Positions 16,107-24,760 of a stretch of DNA of 33,363 nucleotides are shown here, piece by piece (positions within the stretch are counted from its first letter, which is position 1; the number at the start of each line of letters is the position of its first letter). Where the stretch lies: contig JANXTP010000090.1 of assembly GCA_025352345.1 (NCBI GenBank), positions 1 to 33,363 on the forward strand, written 5' to 3'. The DNA comes from Burkholderiales bacterium (GTDB taxonomy: Bacteria; Pseudomonadota; Gammaproteobacteria; Burkholderiales; Burkholderiaceae_C). A program made the position numbers and the translations under genes. A model generated the notes under the pieces. The model saw only the letters and a program-made list of their open reading frames with translations. It did not search any database and had not been told where the DNA came from.

Positions 16107-16553
16107 ATGAGCCTGAAAGACCAGATCACCGAGGACATGAAGACCGCGATGCGCGCCAAGGACGCGCCCCGGCTGCTGACGATCCGCGGGCTGCTGGCCG
16201 CCTGCAAGCAGCGCGAGGTCGATGAACGCATCGTCCTCGACGATGCAGCCGTCATCGCCATCATCGACAAGCTGATCAAACAGCGCAAGGACTCGATCTC
16301 GCAGTTTGGCGCCGCCGGCCGCACCGACCTGGTCGACAAGGAAACCGCCGAGCTGACGGTGCTGGAAGGCTACCTGCCGCAGCGCCTCGGTGCCGACGAG
16401 ATCACCGCGCAAGTGCAGGCCATCGTCGCCGAACTTGGTGCCACCGGCCCGGGCGACATGGGCAAGGTGATGGCGGTGGTCAAGGGCCAGCTGGCCGGCA
16501 AGGCCGACATGGGCCTGGTGTCGGCTGCCGTCAAGCAGGCCTTGGCCCGCTGA
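16107..16553 (+). CDS. yqeY: GatB/YqeY domain protein
   Basis: A 148-residue cytoplasmic, helix-rich protein of the YqeY family. The start SLKDQITEDMKTAMRAKD, the central LIKQRKDSISQF and the C-terminal MGKVMAVVKGQLAGKADMGLVSAAVKQAL are typical. The C-terminal domain resembles that of GatB, which suggests tRNA binding, but the cellular role is not settled. It follows rpsU across a terminator. Unlike the common rpsU-yqeY-dnaG-rpoD order, the next gene is a DUF442 protein. Confidence 0.95.
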   Translation: MSLKDQITEDMKTAMRAKDAPRLLTIRGLLAACKQREVDERIVLDDAAVIAIIDKLIKQRKDSISQFGAAGRTDLVDKETAELTVLEGYLPQRLGADEITAQVQAIVAELGATGPGDMGKVMAVVKGQLAGKADMGLVSAAVKQALAR

Positions 16554-16579
16554 ACCCACACCCCGCGAGAAGAACCACC

Positions 16580-16924
16580 ATGAGCTTGCCGCCATTGCAA
16601 CCTTTGAGCGCCGACGTCAGCGCCAGCTCCCAGCTCGAACCGGCTGCGATGGCCTTGCTGGCTCAGGCCGGCTTCAAGAGCGTCATCAACAACCGACCGG
16701 ACCACGAAGGCGGCACCGATCAGCCGACCAGCGCCGCGATCGAAGCTGCCGCCATGGCCGCTGGGCTGCGCTACGCGCACCTGCCGGTCGCGCCGGGCTA
16801 CCAGAGCCCGGAAGAGATCGCGAGGTTCCGCGAACTGTTGGACGCGATGCCCAAGCCGCTGTTGGTGTTCTGCCGCACCGGCACCCGCTCGGGCAAGCTG
16901 TTCCAGGCCGCCACCTCGGCCTGA
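16580..16924 (+). CDS. TIGR01244/DUF442 phosphatase-like protein
   Basis: A 114-residue protein with a dual-specificity-phosphatase-like fold. It shows SVINNRPDHEGGTDQP (residues 34-49), YAHLPVAPG, and the active-site loop VFCRTGTRSGKLF with C98. The loop reads C-x4-R, as in this family, not the classical C-x5-R. Members occur alone or fused to a metallo-hydrolase (Blh) and have been linked to sulfide metabolism or to phosphatase activity; which applies here is unknown. It lies 26 bp after yqeY and 10 bp before dctQ, so it may be cotranscribed with either. Confidence 0.85.
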   Translation: MSLPPLQPLSADVSASSQLEPAAMALLAQAGFKSVINNRPDHEGGTDQPTSAAIEAAAMAAGLRYAHLPVAPGYQSPEEIARFRELLDAMPKPLLVFCRTGTRSGKLFQAATSA

Positions 16925-16934
16925 TTCAAGCCTG

Positions 16935-17492
16935 GTGCTCAAGCTGCTCAAGCTGTCGCGCCTGATCGACCGGCTGAACGCCACGGTTGGGCGCTGGGTG
17001 GCATGGCTGGTGCTCGCCGCGGTGCTGATCAGCGCCGGCAACGCGGTGGTGCGCAAGCTGCTCAACACCAGCTCGAACGCCTTCCTGGAAATCCAGTGGT
17101 ACCTGTTCGCCGCGGTCTTCCTGCTGGTCGCAGGGGACACGCTGCGCCGTCAGGCACATGTGCGCATCGACGTGCTGTCCGCGCGGCTGTCGAAGCGCGC
17201 ACAGGCCTGGATCGACATCTTCGGTGTGCTGTGCTTTGTGCTGCCGCTGGTCGTGATGGTGATCGGCCTGTCATGGCCGATCGTGGCCCGCGCTTATGCG
17301 ACCGGCGAGATGTCGAACAACGCCGGCGGCCTGATCCGCTGGCCGGTGCTGGCACTGCTGCCGCTGGGCTTTTCGCTGCTGGGGTTGCAGGGCCTGTCTG
17401 AGCTGATCAAGCGGGTGGCCTGGCTGCGCGGCCTGATCGCAGAGCCTGCGGTCGCCCAAGACGACACCGCGGCCGGCAAGGACACCCGCTGA
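16935..17492 (+). CDS. dctQ: TRAP transporter small permease (DctQ)
   Basis: A 185-residue inner-membrane protein with about four hydrophobic helices (about 21-39, 54-68, 95-116 and 135-153). The conserved FLEIQWYLFAAVFLLVAGD block (50-68) and HVRIDVLSARL (75-85) mark the DctQ family. It pairs with DctM to form the membrane part of a sodium-driven TRAP importer. The start is GTG at 16935; no ATG fits. Its stop overlaps the dctM start (TGATG at 17490-17494), so the two subunits are translationally coupled. Confidence 0.93.
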   Translation: MLKLLKLSRLIDRLNATVGRWVAWLVLAAVLISAGNAVVRKLLNTSSNAFLEIQWYLFAAVFLLVAGDTLRRQAHVRIDVLSARLSKRAQAWIDIFGVLCFVLPLVVMVIGLSWPIVARAYATGEMSNNAGGLIRWPVLALLPLGFSLLGLQGLSELIKRVAWLRGLIAEPAVAQDDTAAGKDTR

Positions 17493-19069
17493 TGCACGCG
17501 CTGATCGCCACCAACATCGCGCCGCTGATGTTCGGCTCGCTGGTGATCTTTCTGCTGGTGGGCTACCCGGTGGCGTTCTCGCTGGGCGCCTGCGGGCTGT
17601 TTTATTCGCTGGTCGGGATCGAGCTGGGCCTGCTGCCGGCATCGCTGATGCAAGCGCTGCCGCTGCGCATCGTCGGCATCATGCAGAACGACACGCTGCT
17701 GGCGATTCCGTTCTTCACCTTCATGGGGCTGATCCTCGAACGCTCGGGCATGGCCGAGGACCTGCTGGACACCATCGGCCAGCTGTTTGGGCCGATCCGC
17801 GGAGGCCTCGCCTATGCAGTGATCTTCGTCGGCGCGATGCTGGCGGCCACCACCGGCGTGGTCGCCGCCTCGGTGATCTCGATGGGACTGATCTCGCTGC
17901 CCATCATGCTGCGCTACGGCTACGACCGGCGGGTGGCCAGCGGCGTGATTGCCGCCTCAGGCACGCTGGCACAGATCATCCCGCCGTCGCTGGTGCTGAT
18001 CGTACTGGCCGATCAGTTGGGGCAGAGCGTGGGCGATCTTTATCACGGCGCCTTCGCTCCGGCCTTGATGCTGACCGGGCTGTATGTGCTCTACGTGCTG
18101 GTCATCAGCCTCGTGCGGCCCGAGTGGGTGCCGGCGATGCCTGCCGCAGCGCGCACGCTCGGCGGTCAACCGATGGACTCAGGCTGGCCCTCACAGGTGC
18201 GGCTGTTTGGGCGTGTGGCTCTGGTGCTGGTGCCGCCGCTGACGCTGATCTTCCTGGTGCTGGGCACGATCTTTCTCGGCATTGCCACGCCGACCGAAGG
18301 CGGTGCGATGGGCGCGGTCGGGGCACTCGTCATGGCGATCGTGCGGCACCGGCTCGACATGAGCCTGCTGCGGCAGGCGATGGACAGCACGGCACGGCTG
18401 TCGTGCTTCGTGCTGTTCATCCTGATCGGCTCGACGGTGTTCAGCCTGGCCTTCCAGGCGGTCGACGGGCCGAAATGGGTGGAGCACCTGCTGACCGGGC
18501 TGCCCGGCGGCACGCTGGGCTTCCTGATCGTGGTCAACGTGCTGATTTTCGTGCTGGCCTTCTTCCTCGACTTCTTCGAGCTGGCCTTCATCGTGGTGCC
18601 GTTGCTCGCGCCGGTGGCCGTTGCGCTGGGCATCGACCTGGTGTGGTTCGGTGTGCTGCTGGCGGTGAACATGCAAACCTCGTTCATGCACCCGCCGTTT
18701 GGCTTCGCGCTGTTCTACCTGCGCAGCGTGGCGCCGGAGCGCGAATACACCGACGCGGTGACCGGCCAGCGCATGGCGCCCGTCACCATCGGGCAGATCT
18801 ACCGCGGCGCGATTCCGTTCGTGCTGATTCAGCTGACGACGGTGGCGCTGATCATTGCGTTCCCGCAGCTGGTGTCGCGCGGCGACAAGGAAGTCACCCA
18901 CATCGATGCTGACGCGGTGCTGCAACAGATGCAGACCGATCAGAACACAGTTGACGCCGCAGACGCGGCCAGTGCAGCCGAATCGCACGACCCGCAAACC
19001 GTCGATGAAGATCCGCTGAAAGCGCTGCAGGAGTCGGTCGAGGCCGACCGCAAGGCGCCGCAGAAGTGA
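17492..19069 (+). CDS. dctM: TRAP transporter large permease (DctM)
   Basis: A 525-residue polytopic membrane protein of the DctM type, the elevator subunit that moves substrate with sodium. Conserved pieces are IPFFTFMGLILERSGMAEDLL (near residue 71), TGVVAASVISMGLISLPIMLRYGY, ASGTLAQIIPPSLVLIVLAD and GTIFLGIATPTEGGAMGAVGAL. About a dozen hydrophobic segments are visible. It is longer than many DctM proteins because of a polar, acidic C-terminal tail (about the last 60 residues, rich in D, A and E), probably cytoplasmic. The dctP gene follows on the opposite strand, 36 bp away. Confidence 0.95.
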   Translation: MHALIATNIAPLMFGSLVIFLLVGYPVAFSLGACGLFYSLVGIELGLLPASLMQALPLRIVGIMQNDTLLAIPFFTFMGLILERSGMAEDLLDTIGQLFGPIRGGLAYAVIFVGAMLAATTGVVAASVISMGLISLPIMLRYGYDRRVASGVIAASGTLAQIIPPSLVLIVLADQLGQSVGDLYHGAFAPALMLTGLYVLYVLVISLVRPEWVPAMPAAARTLGGQPMDSGWPSQVRLFGRVALVLVPPLTLIFLVLGTIFLGIATPTEGGAMGAVGALVMAIVRHRLDMSLLRQAMDSTARLSCFVLFILIGSTVFSLAFQAVDGPKWVEHLLTGLPGGTLGFLIVVNVLIFVLAFFLDFFELAFIVVPLLAPVAVALGIDLVWFGVLLAVNMQTSFMHPPFGFALFYLRSVAPEREYTDAVTGQRMAPVTIGQIYRGAIPFVLIQLTTVALIIAFPQLVSRGDKEVTHIDADAVLQQMQTDQNTVDAADAASAAESHDPQTVDEDPLKALQESVEADRKAPQK

Positions 19070-19105
19070 CCCGAGAGGACGTGAATCTTCCTGCCTCGCG
19101 GCCTC

Positions 19106-20188
19106 TCAGAGCTTGACGCTCTGCATGTAGCGGTCAAAGCTCGCCTCGGCGAAACGGAACCACAGGTTCTGTTCGCGGCGGAAGGCGGAATAGTCTTCGT
19201 AGACCTTCTTCCAGTTCGGGTTCTTCGCGCTCAGCTCGTCGTAGAGCTGCATCGACTGCTTGAACGCTTCGTCGAGCACCGGCTTCGGAAACGGCAGTAC
19301 CTTCACGCCGGCCTTCACCAGTGACTTCAGCGCGGCCGGGTTCTTCGCGTCGTAGCGGGCCTGCATGTCGATGTGGGCGACCGCAGCGGCCGCTTCGACG
19401 ATCGCCTTGTACTCGGCCGACAACGCCGCGTAGGCCTGGGTGTTGATGAAGAAGTCGACCTGCGGGCCGCCTTCCCACCAGCCGGGGTAGTGGTAGACCG
19501 GTGCGACCTTGTAGAAGCCGAGCTTCTCGTCGTCGTACGGGCCGATCCATTCGGCCGCGTCAATCGTGCCTTTTTCCAGCGCCTGGTAGACCTCGCCGCC
19601 CGGGATGCTCTGCGACACCGCGCCCATGCGTTCGATGACGCGGCCGGCAAAGCCGCCGATGCGCACCTTCAAGCCCTTCATGTCGTCCAGCGACTTGATT
19701 TCCTTGCGGTACCAGCCGCCCATCTGCACGCCGGTGTTGCCGCCGGGGAAATTGATGATGTTGTACCTGGCGTAGAACTCGCGCATCAGCTTCAGGCCAT
19801 TGCCCTGGAAAGTCCAGGCGCTCATCTGGCGTGAATTCAGGCCGAACGGAATGGCAGCACCGATGGCAAAGGTCTCGTCCTTGCCGAAGTAGTAGTACGG
19901 CACCGTGTGCGCCATCTCGACGGTGCCGGCCTGCACGCCGTCGACCACGCCAAACGGCGGCAGCAGTTCACCGCCCGGATGGACGCTGATCTGGAACTTG
20001 CCGCCGGTCATCTCGCCGACCTTCTTCGCAAACAGCTCGGCCGTGCCGAAGATGGTGTCCAGCGACTTTGGAAAACTCGAGGCGAGCCGCCAGCGCAGAC
20101 GGGCCTGGGCGTGGACGATGGCTGGCGCTGCACCGGCGGCCAGCACACCCGCCAGACCACTGTGGTGGATGAATCGACGACGTTGCAT
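19106..20188 (-). CDS. dctP: TRAP transporter solute-binding protein (DctP, TakP-like)
   Basis: A 360-residue periplasmic binding protein. The signal peptide (MQRRRFIHHSGLAGVLAAGAAPAIVHA) has an Arg-rich start and ends near residue 27. The mature part shows PGGELLPPFGVVDGVQAGTVEM, IGAAIPFGLNSRQMSAW, KVRIGGFAGRV with the ligand-binding-type arginine R176, and AAEWIGPYDDEKLGF. This resembles TakP and other 2-oxoacid-binding members, so a 2-oxoacid or related carboxylate is a reasonable guess. It is convergent with dctQM rather than in the same operon, so binding protein and permease must be expressed from separate promoters. pmbA lies 39 bp upstream-side on the same strand (pmbA stop at 20228). 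Confidence 0.93.
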   Translation of the reverse strand: MQRRRFIHHSGLAGVLAAGAAPAIVHAQARLRWRLASSFPKSLDTIFGTAELFAKKVGEMTGGKFQISVHPGGELLPPFGVVDGVQAGTVEMAHTVPYYYFGKDETFAIGAAIPFGLNSRQMSAWTFQGNGLKLMREFYARYNIINFPGGNTGVQMGGWYRKEIKSLDDMKGLKVRIGGFAGRVIERMGAVSQSIPGGEVYQALEKGTIDAAEWIGPYDDEKLGFYKVAPVYHYPGWWEGGPQVDFFINTQAYAALSAEYKAIVEAAAAVAHIDMQARYDAKNPAALKSLVKAGVKVLPFPKPVLDEAFKQSMQLYDELSAKNPNWKKVYEDYSAFRREQNLWFRFAEASFDRYMQSVKL

Positions 20189-20227
20189 GGGCGATGTTCC
20201 GTGAGCGTGCAGGTCGGGACTCGGGCC

Positions 20228-21625
20228 TCAGCTGCCGGCGATCTTCATCGAGTCGATCAGCACCGAGCCGATGGTTTTCCCCCCGGTGGTGTAAGCATCG
20301 GCCCCGACGGCGACGATGCCCTTGAACATCTTCTTCAGGTTGCCGGCGATCGTGATCTCGTTGACCGGATACACGATGCGACCGCGCTCGACCCAGAAGC
20401 CGGCCGCACCGCGCGAATAGTCGCCGGTGACCGGGTTGACGCCCTGCCCCATCAGCTCGATCACGAACAGCCCGCGATCGAGCTTGCGCAACATCGCCGC
20501 GAGATCGTCGCCAGGCTGGGTCAGCCGGCTGGCGAGCGTCAGATTCTGCGAGCCGCCGGCATGGCCGGTGGTGTGCATGCCGAGCTTGCGCGCCGAGTAG
20601 CTCGACAGGAAGTAGCCCTGCGCCACGCCGCCCTTGACGACGTCACGTGCGCGGGTCACCACGCCCTCGTCATCGAACGGCGCGCTGGCCTTGCCGCGCC
20701 GCTGGTGCGGGTCCTCGTGGATGTCGATGTGCTTGGCGAGCACCCGCTTGCCGAGGCTGTCGAGCAGGAAGCTCGACTTGCGGTACAGGGCGCCACCGCT
20801 CGTGGCCTGCACATATGCGCCGAGCAGGCCAGCGGCGACGGTCGATTCGAACAGCACCGACACCTCGCAGGTCTTGACCTTGCGCGACTTCAACCGCGAC
20901 AGCGCGCGCTCGGCAGCGTAGCGGCCAACCGCCTCCGGCGCAGCCAATTCATCGGCCGAGCGCATCGAGCTGTACCAGGCATCGCGCTGCATGTCATCGC
21001 CACGGCGGCCGGGCAGCGAGGCGATCGGCGCCACTGACAGCGAATGCCGCGAGCTCGCGTAGCCGCCGCGAAAATCGCGGCTGTTGCCGGCGAAAAAATG
21101 CGACTGCTGTGCCGACACACCCGCGCCTTCGGAATTGGTGATGCGCGCATCCAGCGTCAGCGCCGCCTGCTCGCAGCGCCGTGCGATGTCGGCCGCGCCA
21201 GCGGCGTCGATGGCCCAGGGGTGAAACAGGTCGAGGTCACGCGTGGCAGCTTCGCCCATGGCCAGGTCAGCGGCGTCGGGCAGGCCGGCCGCCGGGTCGT
21301 CGGCGGTGAAGCGGGCGATGTCGTGTGCGGCGCGCACCGTCTGTTCGAGTGCCGCGCGCGAGAAGTCGGAGGTGCTCGCATTGCCGCGCCGCTGGCCGAT
21401 GTAGACCGACACGCTGATCGACTTGTCGCGATTGCGCTCGACGTTCTCGATCTCACCCTTGCGCACCGACACCGACAGGCCGACGCCCTCGGACACCTCG
21501 GCGCCGGCATCGCTGGCACCGATCTGGGCGGCGAACTTCAGCGCGTCATCGACCAGTTGCTGGAAGTCGGCACGGACGTACGCGAAGCCGGTGGACGCAG
21601 ATGACGACAAGCTCTTTGGGGACAT
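20228..21625 (-). CDS. pmbA: TldD/PmbA family metalloprotease subunit PmbA
   Basis: A 465-residue cytoplasmic protein. PmbA (TldE) partners TldD in a heteromeric peptidase that matures or degrades peptides such as microcin B17 and CcdA. Visible family parts are GAEVSEGVGLSVSVRKGEIENVERNRDKSISVSVY (about 43-77), GYFLSSYSARKLGMHTTGHAGGSQN, and the C-terminal MGQGVNPVTGDYSRGAAGFWVERG and ITIAGNLKKMF. The metal site is in TldD, which is not in this window. ATG 21623-21625 is the chosen start; no strong ribosome site is visible, and a TTG at 21664 would add 13 residues. It is divergent from darP. Confidence 0.93.
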   Translation of the reverse strand: MSPKSLSSSASTGFAYVRADFQQLVDDALKFAAQIGASDAGAEVSEGVGLSVSVRKGEIENVERNRDKSISVSVYIGQRRGNASTSDFSRAALEQTVRAAHDIARFTADDPAAGLPDAADLAMGEAATRDLDLFHPWAIDAAGAADIARRCEQAALTLDARITNSEGAGVSAQQSHFFAGNSRDFRGGYASSRHSLSVAPIASLPGRRGDDMQRDAWYSSMRSADELAAPEAVGRYAAERALSRLKSRKVKTCEVSVLFESTVAAGLLGAYVQATSGGALYRKSSFLLDSLGKRVLAKHIDIHEDPHQRRGKASAPFDDEGVVTRARDVVKGGVAQGYFLSSYSARKLGMHTTGHAGGSQNLTLASRLTQPGDDLAAMLRKLDRGLFVIELMGQGVNPVTGDYSRGAAGFWVERGRIVYPVNEITIAGNLKKMFKGIVAVGADAYTTGGKTIGSVLIDSMKIAGS

Positions 21626-21662
21626 GGGTGGGGGATGTCGGTTGGTGTGCGGCGCAGGCCGC

Positions 21663-21680
21663 AACAGGAACAGGAACAGG
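21663..21680. repeat. Three tandem copies of AACAGG
   Basis: Three exact 6-bp units lie in the 192-bp gap between pmbA and darP. Six-base units repeated in an upstream region can vary by slippage, but three copies is few, so this may be chance. Confidence 0.5.
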
Positions 21681-21817
21681 GAATCGGGATTTCGGTCGCC
21701 TCCACGCGGGCATCGAGTTCCCGGCGCTTGACAATCCCATGGCTATGATACCCAGCGGCTTTTCAGCGGCGGGTGCATTCTGCGCTTCGCCCTGCGCCCC
21801 GCTTTCGCAGTCGACCC

Positions 21818-22384
21818 ATGCCACACAACGAGTCACCAGACCCCGCCGACGCCGAACCGATCCCAGCCTGGCTGACCCGCCCGAGCAAGACACGGCGCAA
21901 GAAGGATTCGCACGATCTGCAGGACCTGGGCGTGGCGCTGGTCGAGATGCCGGACAACCGGCTGGTCGACTTGCCGATGGACGAGATCCTGCTCGATGCG
22001 ATCCGCCAGTACCGCGGCACCAAGACACACGAAGGCCGACGCCGCCAGATGCAGTACATCGGCAAGCTGATGCGCCGCAGCGATCCCGAGCCGCTGCGTG
22101 AAGCGGTCGCTGCGATGCAGCTCGGTCATGCGAAGGACGCGCTCGCGCTGCACGACGCCGAACGCTGGCGCGCCGAGCTGATCGCCAGCGACGACGCGCT
22201 GACCGCGTGGACCGCCGAACGCCCACAGGCCGATGTGCAGCAGCTGCGCAGCCTGATCCGCGCCGCACGCAAGGACGCCTCGGTACTGCCCGAGCAACGC
22301 AGCGGCAAGGCTTTTCGCGAGCTGTTCAAGTTCATCCGGCAGTACCCAGCGACACCATCGGTGCCGGCCGCTGACGGTGGCTGA
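21818..22384 (+). CDS. darP: Ribosome-associated protein DarP (YjgA, DUF615)
   Basis: A 188-residue basic, helical protein of the DUF615/YjgA family, now called DarP, which associates with the large ribosomal subunit during late assembly. Family marks are PSKTRRKKDSHDLQDLGVALVEM (about residues 22-44), LPMDEILLDAIRQYRGTKTHEGRRRQMQYIGKLMR and the C-terminal SGKAFRELFKFIRQ. ATG 21818 gives the standard N-terminus; the frame opens earlier at 21773. mogA follows after 21 bp, so the two may share a transcript. TATGAT at 21744-21749 is a possible -10. Confidence 0.93.
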   Translation: MPHNESPDPADAEPIPAWLTRPSKTRRKKDSHDLQDLGVALVEMPDNRLVDLPMDEILLDAIRQYRGTKTHEGRRRQMQYIGKLMRRSDPEPLREAVAAMQLGHAKDALALHDAERWRAELIASDDALTAWTAERPQADVQQLRSLIRAARKDASVLPEQRSGKAFRELFKFIRQYPATPSVPAADGG

Positions 22385-22405
22385 CTTCTCTCCATCGGCG
22401 CCAAC

Positions 22406-23014
22406 ATGAGTGACCTCGACGCCGCCTTCGACACCGTGCGCATCGGCATCGTGTCGATCAGCGACCGTGCGTCGGCGGGAGTCTACGAAGACAAGGGCGT
22501 GCCCGCCCTGAAGGACTGGCTGTCCCGTGCGGTGCGCAACCCGGTGCACTGGGAAACGCGGCTGATTCCCGACGACCAAGCCGGCATCAGCGCCGCGCTG
22601 TGCGAACTGGTCGACGAGGCGGGCTGCCACCTGGTGCTGACCACCGGCGGCACCGGCCCTGCGCCGCGCGACGTGACGCCCGAAGCCACGCTGGCGGTGG
22701 CCCACAAGCTGATGCCGGGCTTCGGCGAGCAGATGCGCAGCATCAGCCTGCAGTTCGTACCGACCGCGATCCTGTCGCGGCAGGTCGCGGTGGTCCGCGG
22801 ACAAGCCTTGATCATCAACCTGCCGGGCCAGCCGAAGTCGATCGCCGAAACCCTCGAAGGCCTGCCGGCAGCCACGCCGCCGGTGCCAGGCATCTTTGCT
22901 GCAGTGCCTTACTGCATCGACCTGATCGGCGGGCCGTATCTGGAAACCGACCCGGCGCTGTGCAAGGCGTTCAGGCCGAAATCGGCGCAAAGACCGGCGC
23001 CACCGCCTACTTGA
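22406..23014 (+). CDS. mogA: Molybdopterin adenylyltransferase MogA
   Basis: A 202-residue MogA/MoaB-fold enzyme that adenylates molybdopterin before molybdate insertion. The motif [17 protein letters not shown] (79-95) is the substrate-binding signature; [12 protein letters not shown] near the start and [16 protein letters not shown] are also typical. It is the third molybdenum-cofactor gene in the window, but lies about 12 kb from moaA-mobA, next to darP. The C-terminal ~25 residues are poorly conserved and proline-rich. Its stop overlaps the end of cysE on the other strand by 8 bp. Confidence 0.95.
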   Translation: MSDLDAAFDTVRIGIVSISDRASAGVYEDKGVPALKDWLSRAVRNPVHWETRLIPDDQAGISAALCELVDEAGCHLVLTTGGTGPAPRDVTPEATLAVAHKLMPGFGEQMRSISLQFVPTAILSRQVAVVRGQALIINLPGQPKSIAETLEGLPAATPPVPGIFAAVPYCIDLIGGPYLETDPALCKAFRPKSAQRPAPPPT

Positions 23015-23786
23015 CGAGTTGACTCAGCGCCGCCGCGTCGAACTGGTCTTGGGTCTGCGCATCGGGCGGCACGCAGTGGGTTGGCGCGTTGGTTCCGGCT
23101 TGCTTCGACAAGGTCTCGATCGCCTGCCACAGCAGCGTGATCTGATGCTCCTGCGTGGCGGCATGGTCGATCAAGCCCTTCATCGCCTGCGCCACCGGAT
23201 CATCGCCCTGCGTGATTCCGTAGGCCGAGAAGCCCATCTTGGCGGCGGTCGCCTCGCGCACCGCGTCGATCTGCGCATCGATGATGCGCGCCGGGTTGCC
23301 CACCGCGGTCGCCCCTGCGGGCACCGCTTTGACCACCACAGCGTTCGAGCCGATGCGCGCGTTGTCGCCCACGGTGAAGCCGCCCAGCACCTGCGAATTG
23401 GCGCCGACGATCACGCCACGCCCGAGCGTCGGGTGGCGTTTCGCGCCCTTGGCCAGCGACGTACCGCCCAGCGTCACGCCCTGGTAGATGGTGCAGTCAT
23501 CGCCGATCTCAGCCGTCTCGCCGATCACCACCCCCATCCCGTGGTCGATGAAAACCCGCCGACCGATGACGGCGCCGGGGTGGATTTCGATGCCCGACAC
23601 AAAGCGCGCCAAATGCGAAATGAAGCGGCCCAGCCACGGCCAGCCCTGCTGCCAGCACCAGTGCGCACTGCGGTGCAACAGCAGCGCATGCAGTCCCGGG
23701 TAGCAGGTCAGCACCTCCCACGCGCTGCGCGCCGCAGGGTCGCGCTCGAGGATGCAGGCAATGTCTTCACGGAGGCGCTGGAACAT
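23007..23786 (-). CDS. cysE: Serine O-acetyltransferase
   Basis: A 259-residue enzyme that acetylates L-serine with acetyl-CoA, the first step of cysteine synthesis. An N-terminal helical part ([21 protein letters not shown]) is followed by the left-handed hexapeptide-repeat helix with [45 protein letters not shown] and [20 protein letters not shown]. The last ~60 residues are a polar extension beyond the usual end. ATG 23784-23786 matches the family start. It lies downstream of trmJ on the same strand with a 112-bp gap, and its 3' end overlaps mogA tail-to-tail. Confidence 0.95.
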   Translation of the reverse strand: MFQRLREDIACILERDPAARSAWEVLTCYPGLHALLLHRSAHWCWQQGWPWLGRFISHLARFVSGIEIHPGAVIGRRVFIDHGMGVVIGETAEIGDDCTIYQGVTLGGTSLAKGAKRHPTLGRGVIVGANSQVLGGFTVGDNARIGSNAVVVKAVPAGATAVGNPARIIDAQIDAVREATAAKMGFSAYGITQGDDPVAQAMKGLIDHAATQEHQITLLWQAIETLSKQAGTNAPTHCVPPDAQTQDQFDAAALSQLVK

Positions 23787-23898
23787 GGTCGGATGGGTCG
23801 TGCCAGTAGTCAGTCTAGCCGCACACCTGTCGATCCGCTGCGCGTGGCGATCGGGGAAAAGTCTGCAACGACAGGGCGCAAACGCTGGCCCGTGGCAT

Positions 23899-24645
23899 TC
23901 ATGTGCGCTTTTGCACCGCCTTCGCAATGCCCCGCAGCAGATGGATCTCTTCCTCAGTGACCTGCAACCGGTTCAAGGCCTGGTTCAGCCGCGGCATCAG
24001 CTTCTGTGGCGATTGCGGGTTCAGGAAGTCGATGTCGATCAACACCTGCCGCCAGTGCGCGAGCGCGCCCTGAACCGCCACCGCATCGGCCAGTGCCGGA
24101 TCAGCGGTGCGCGAGGCGACCTCGAAGCCGCCGAGGGCTTGCCGCCAGTCGTAGGCGATCAGCTGCAGCGCCTGCGCCAGGTTCAGCGAGCCGTAGCCTG
24201 GCGCGGTAGGGATGCTGAGGCAGGCGTGGCACTGGTAGACCTCGTCGTTGCTCATGCCGTAGCGCTCTGAGCCGAAGACGAATGCGACGCGCTGAGGCTG
24301 CTTCGCCAGCGTCGCAAACAACTCACGCGGCGCATGGGTGGGCGGGCCGAAGTCGCGCGGGGTCATGGCGGTGGCGCACGCATAGGTGACACCGTCCAGC
24401 GCCTCGGCCAGGGTGCCGACCACGCGTGCACCCTCCAGCACATCAAGCGCGCCACTGGCCAGCGAGATCGCATCGGCTTTGGCCTTCACGTTCGAGTAGC
24501 GCGGCGCGACCAGCACCAGGTCTGAGAAACCCATCACCTTCATGGCGCGCGCGGTCGAGCCGACGTTGCCCGGGTGGCTGGTGTTGAGCAGCACGAAGCG
24601 GGTCGCGTCGGGTGCGGGGCGCACTGGGGAATTCAGGGTTTGCAT
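23899..24645 (-). CDS. trmJ: tRNA (cytidine/uridine-32-2'-O) methyltransferase TrmJ
   Basis: A 248-residue SPOUT methyltransferase that 2'-O-methylates nucleotide 32 in the tRNA anticodon loop. The three SPOUT motifs are present: [24 protein letters not shown] (17-40), [14 protein letters not shown], and the trefoil-knot block [23 protein letters not shown] helical C-terminal extension follows, as in E. coli TrmJ. ATG 24643-24645 is the start. It is divergent from suhB across a 115-bp gap, an arrangement I know from other Burkholderiales. Confidence 0.95.
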   Translation of the reverse strand: MQTLNSPVRPAPDATRFVLLNTSHPGNVGSTARAMKVMGFSDLVLVAPRYSNVKAKADAISLASGALDVLEGARVVGTLAEALDGVTYACATAMTPRDFGPPTHAPRELFATLAKQPQRVAFVFGSERYGMSNDEVYQCHACLSIPTAPGYGSLNLAQALQLIAYDWRQALGGFEVASRTADPALADAVAVQGALAHWRQVLIDIDFLNPQSPQKLMPRLNQALNRLQVTEEEIHLLRGIAKAVQKRT

Positions 24646-24760
24646 GGGGTGCCCGCTAAAATCTCAATTATCAGAAGTGCATGCAGGGTGCCACCCGCCG
24701 GCCACTTCCGCCACGTTCTTTGTCCCCACCAGTCCGAATCCCGCCCCCGAAGGTTGCCCC

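Noticed and set aside
19073-19107. GAGAGG/CCTCTC inverted repeat between dctM and dctP as a bidirectional terminator
   Set aside because: The stem is 6 bp with a 23-nt loop, no T-tract on either side, and one arm runs into the dctP stop codon.
21728-21749. TTGACA followed by TATGAT upstream of darP
   Set aside because: The boxes are only 10 bp apart, too close for a sigma-70 promoter; at most the TATGAT acts with another -35.
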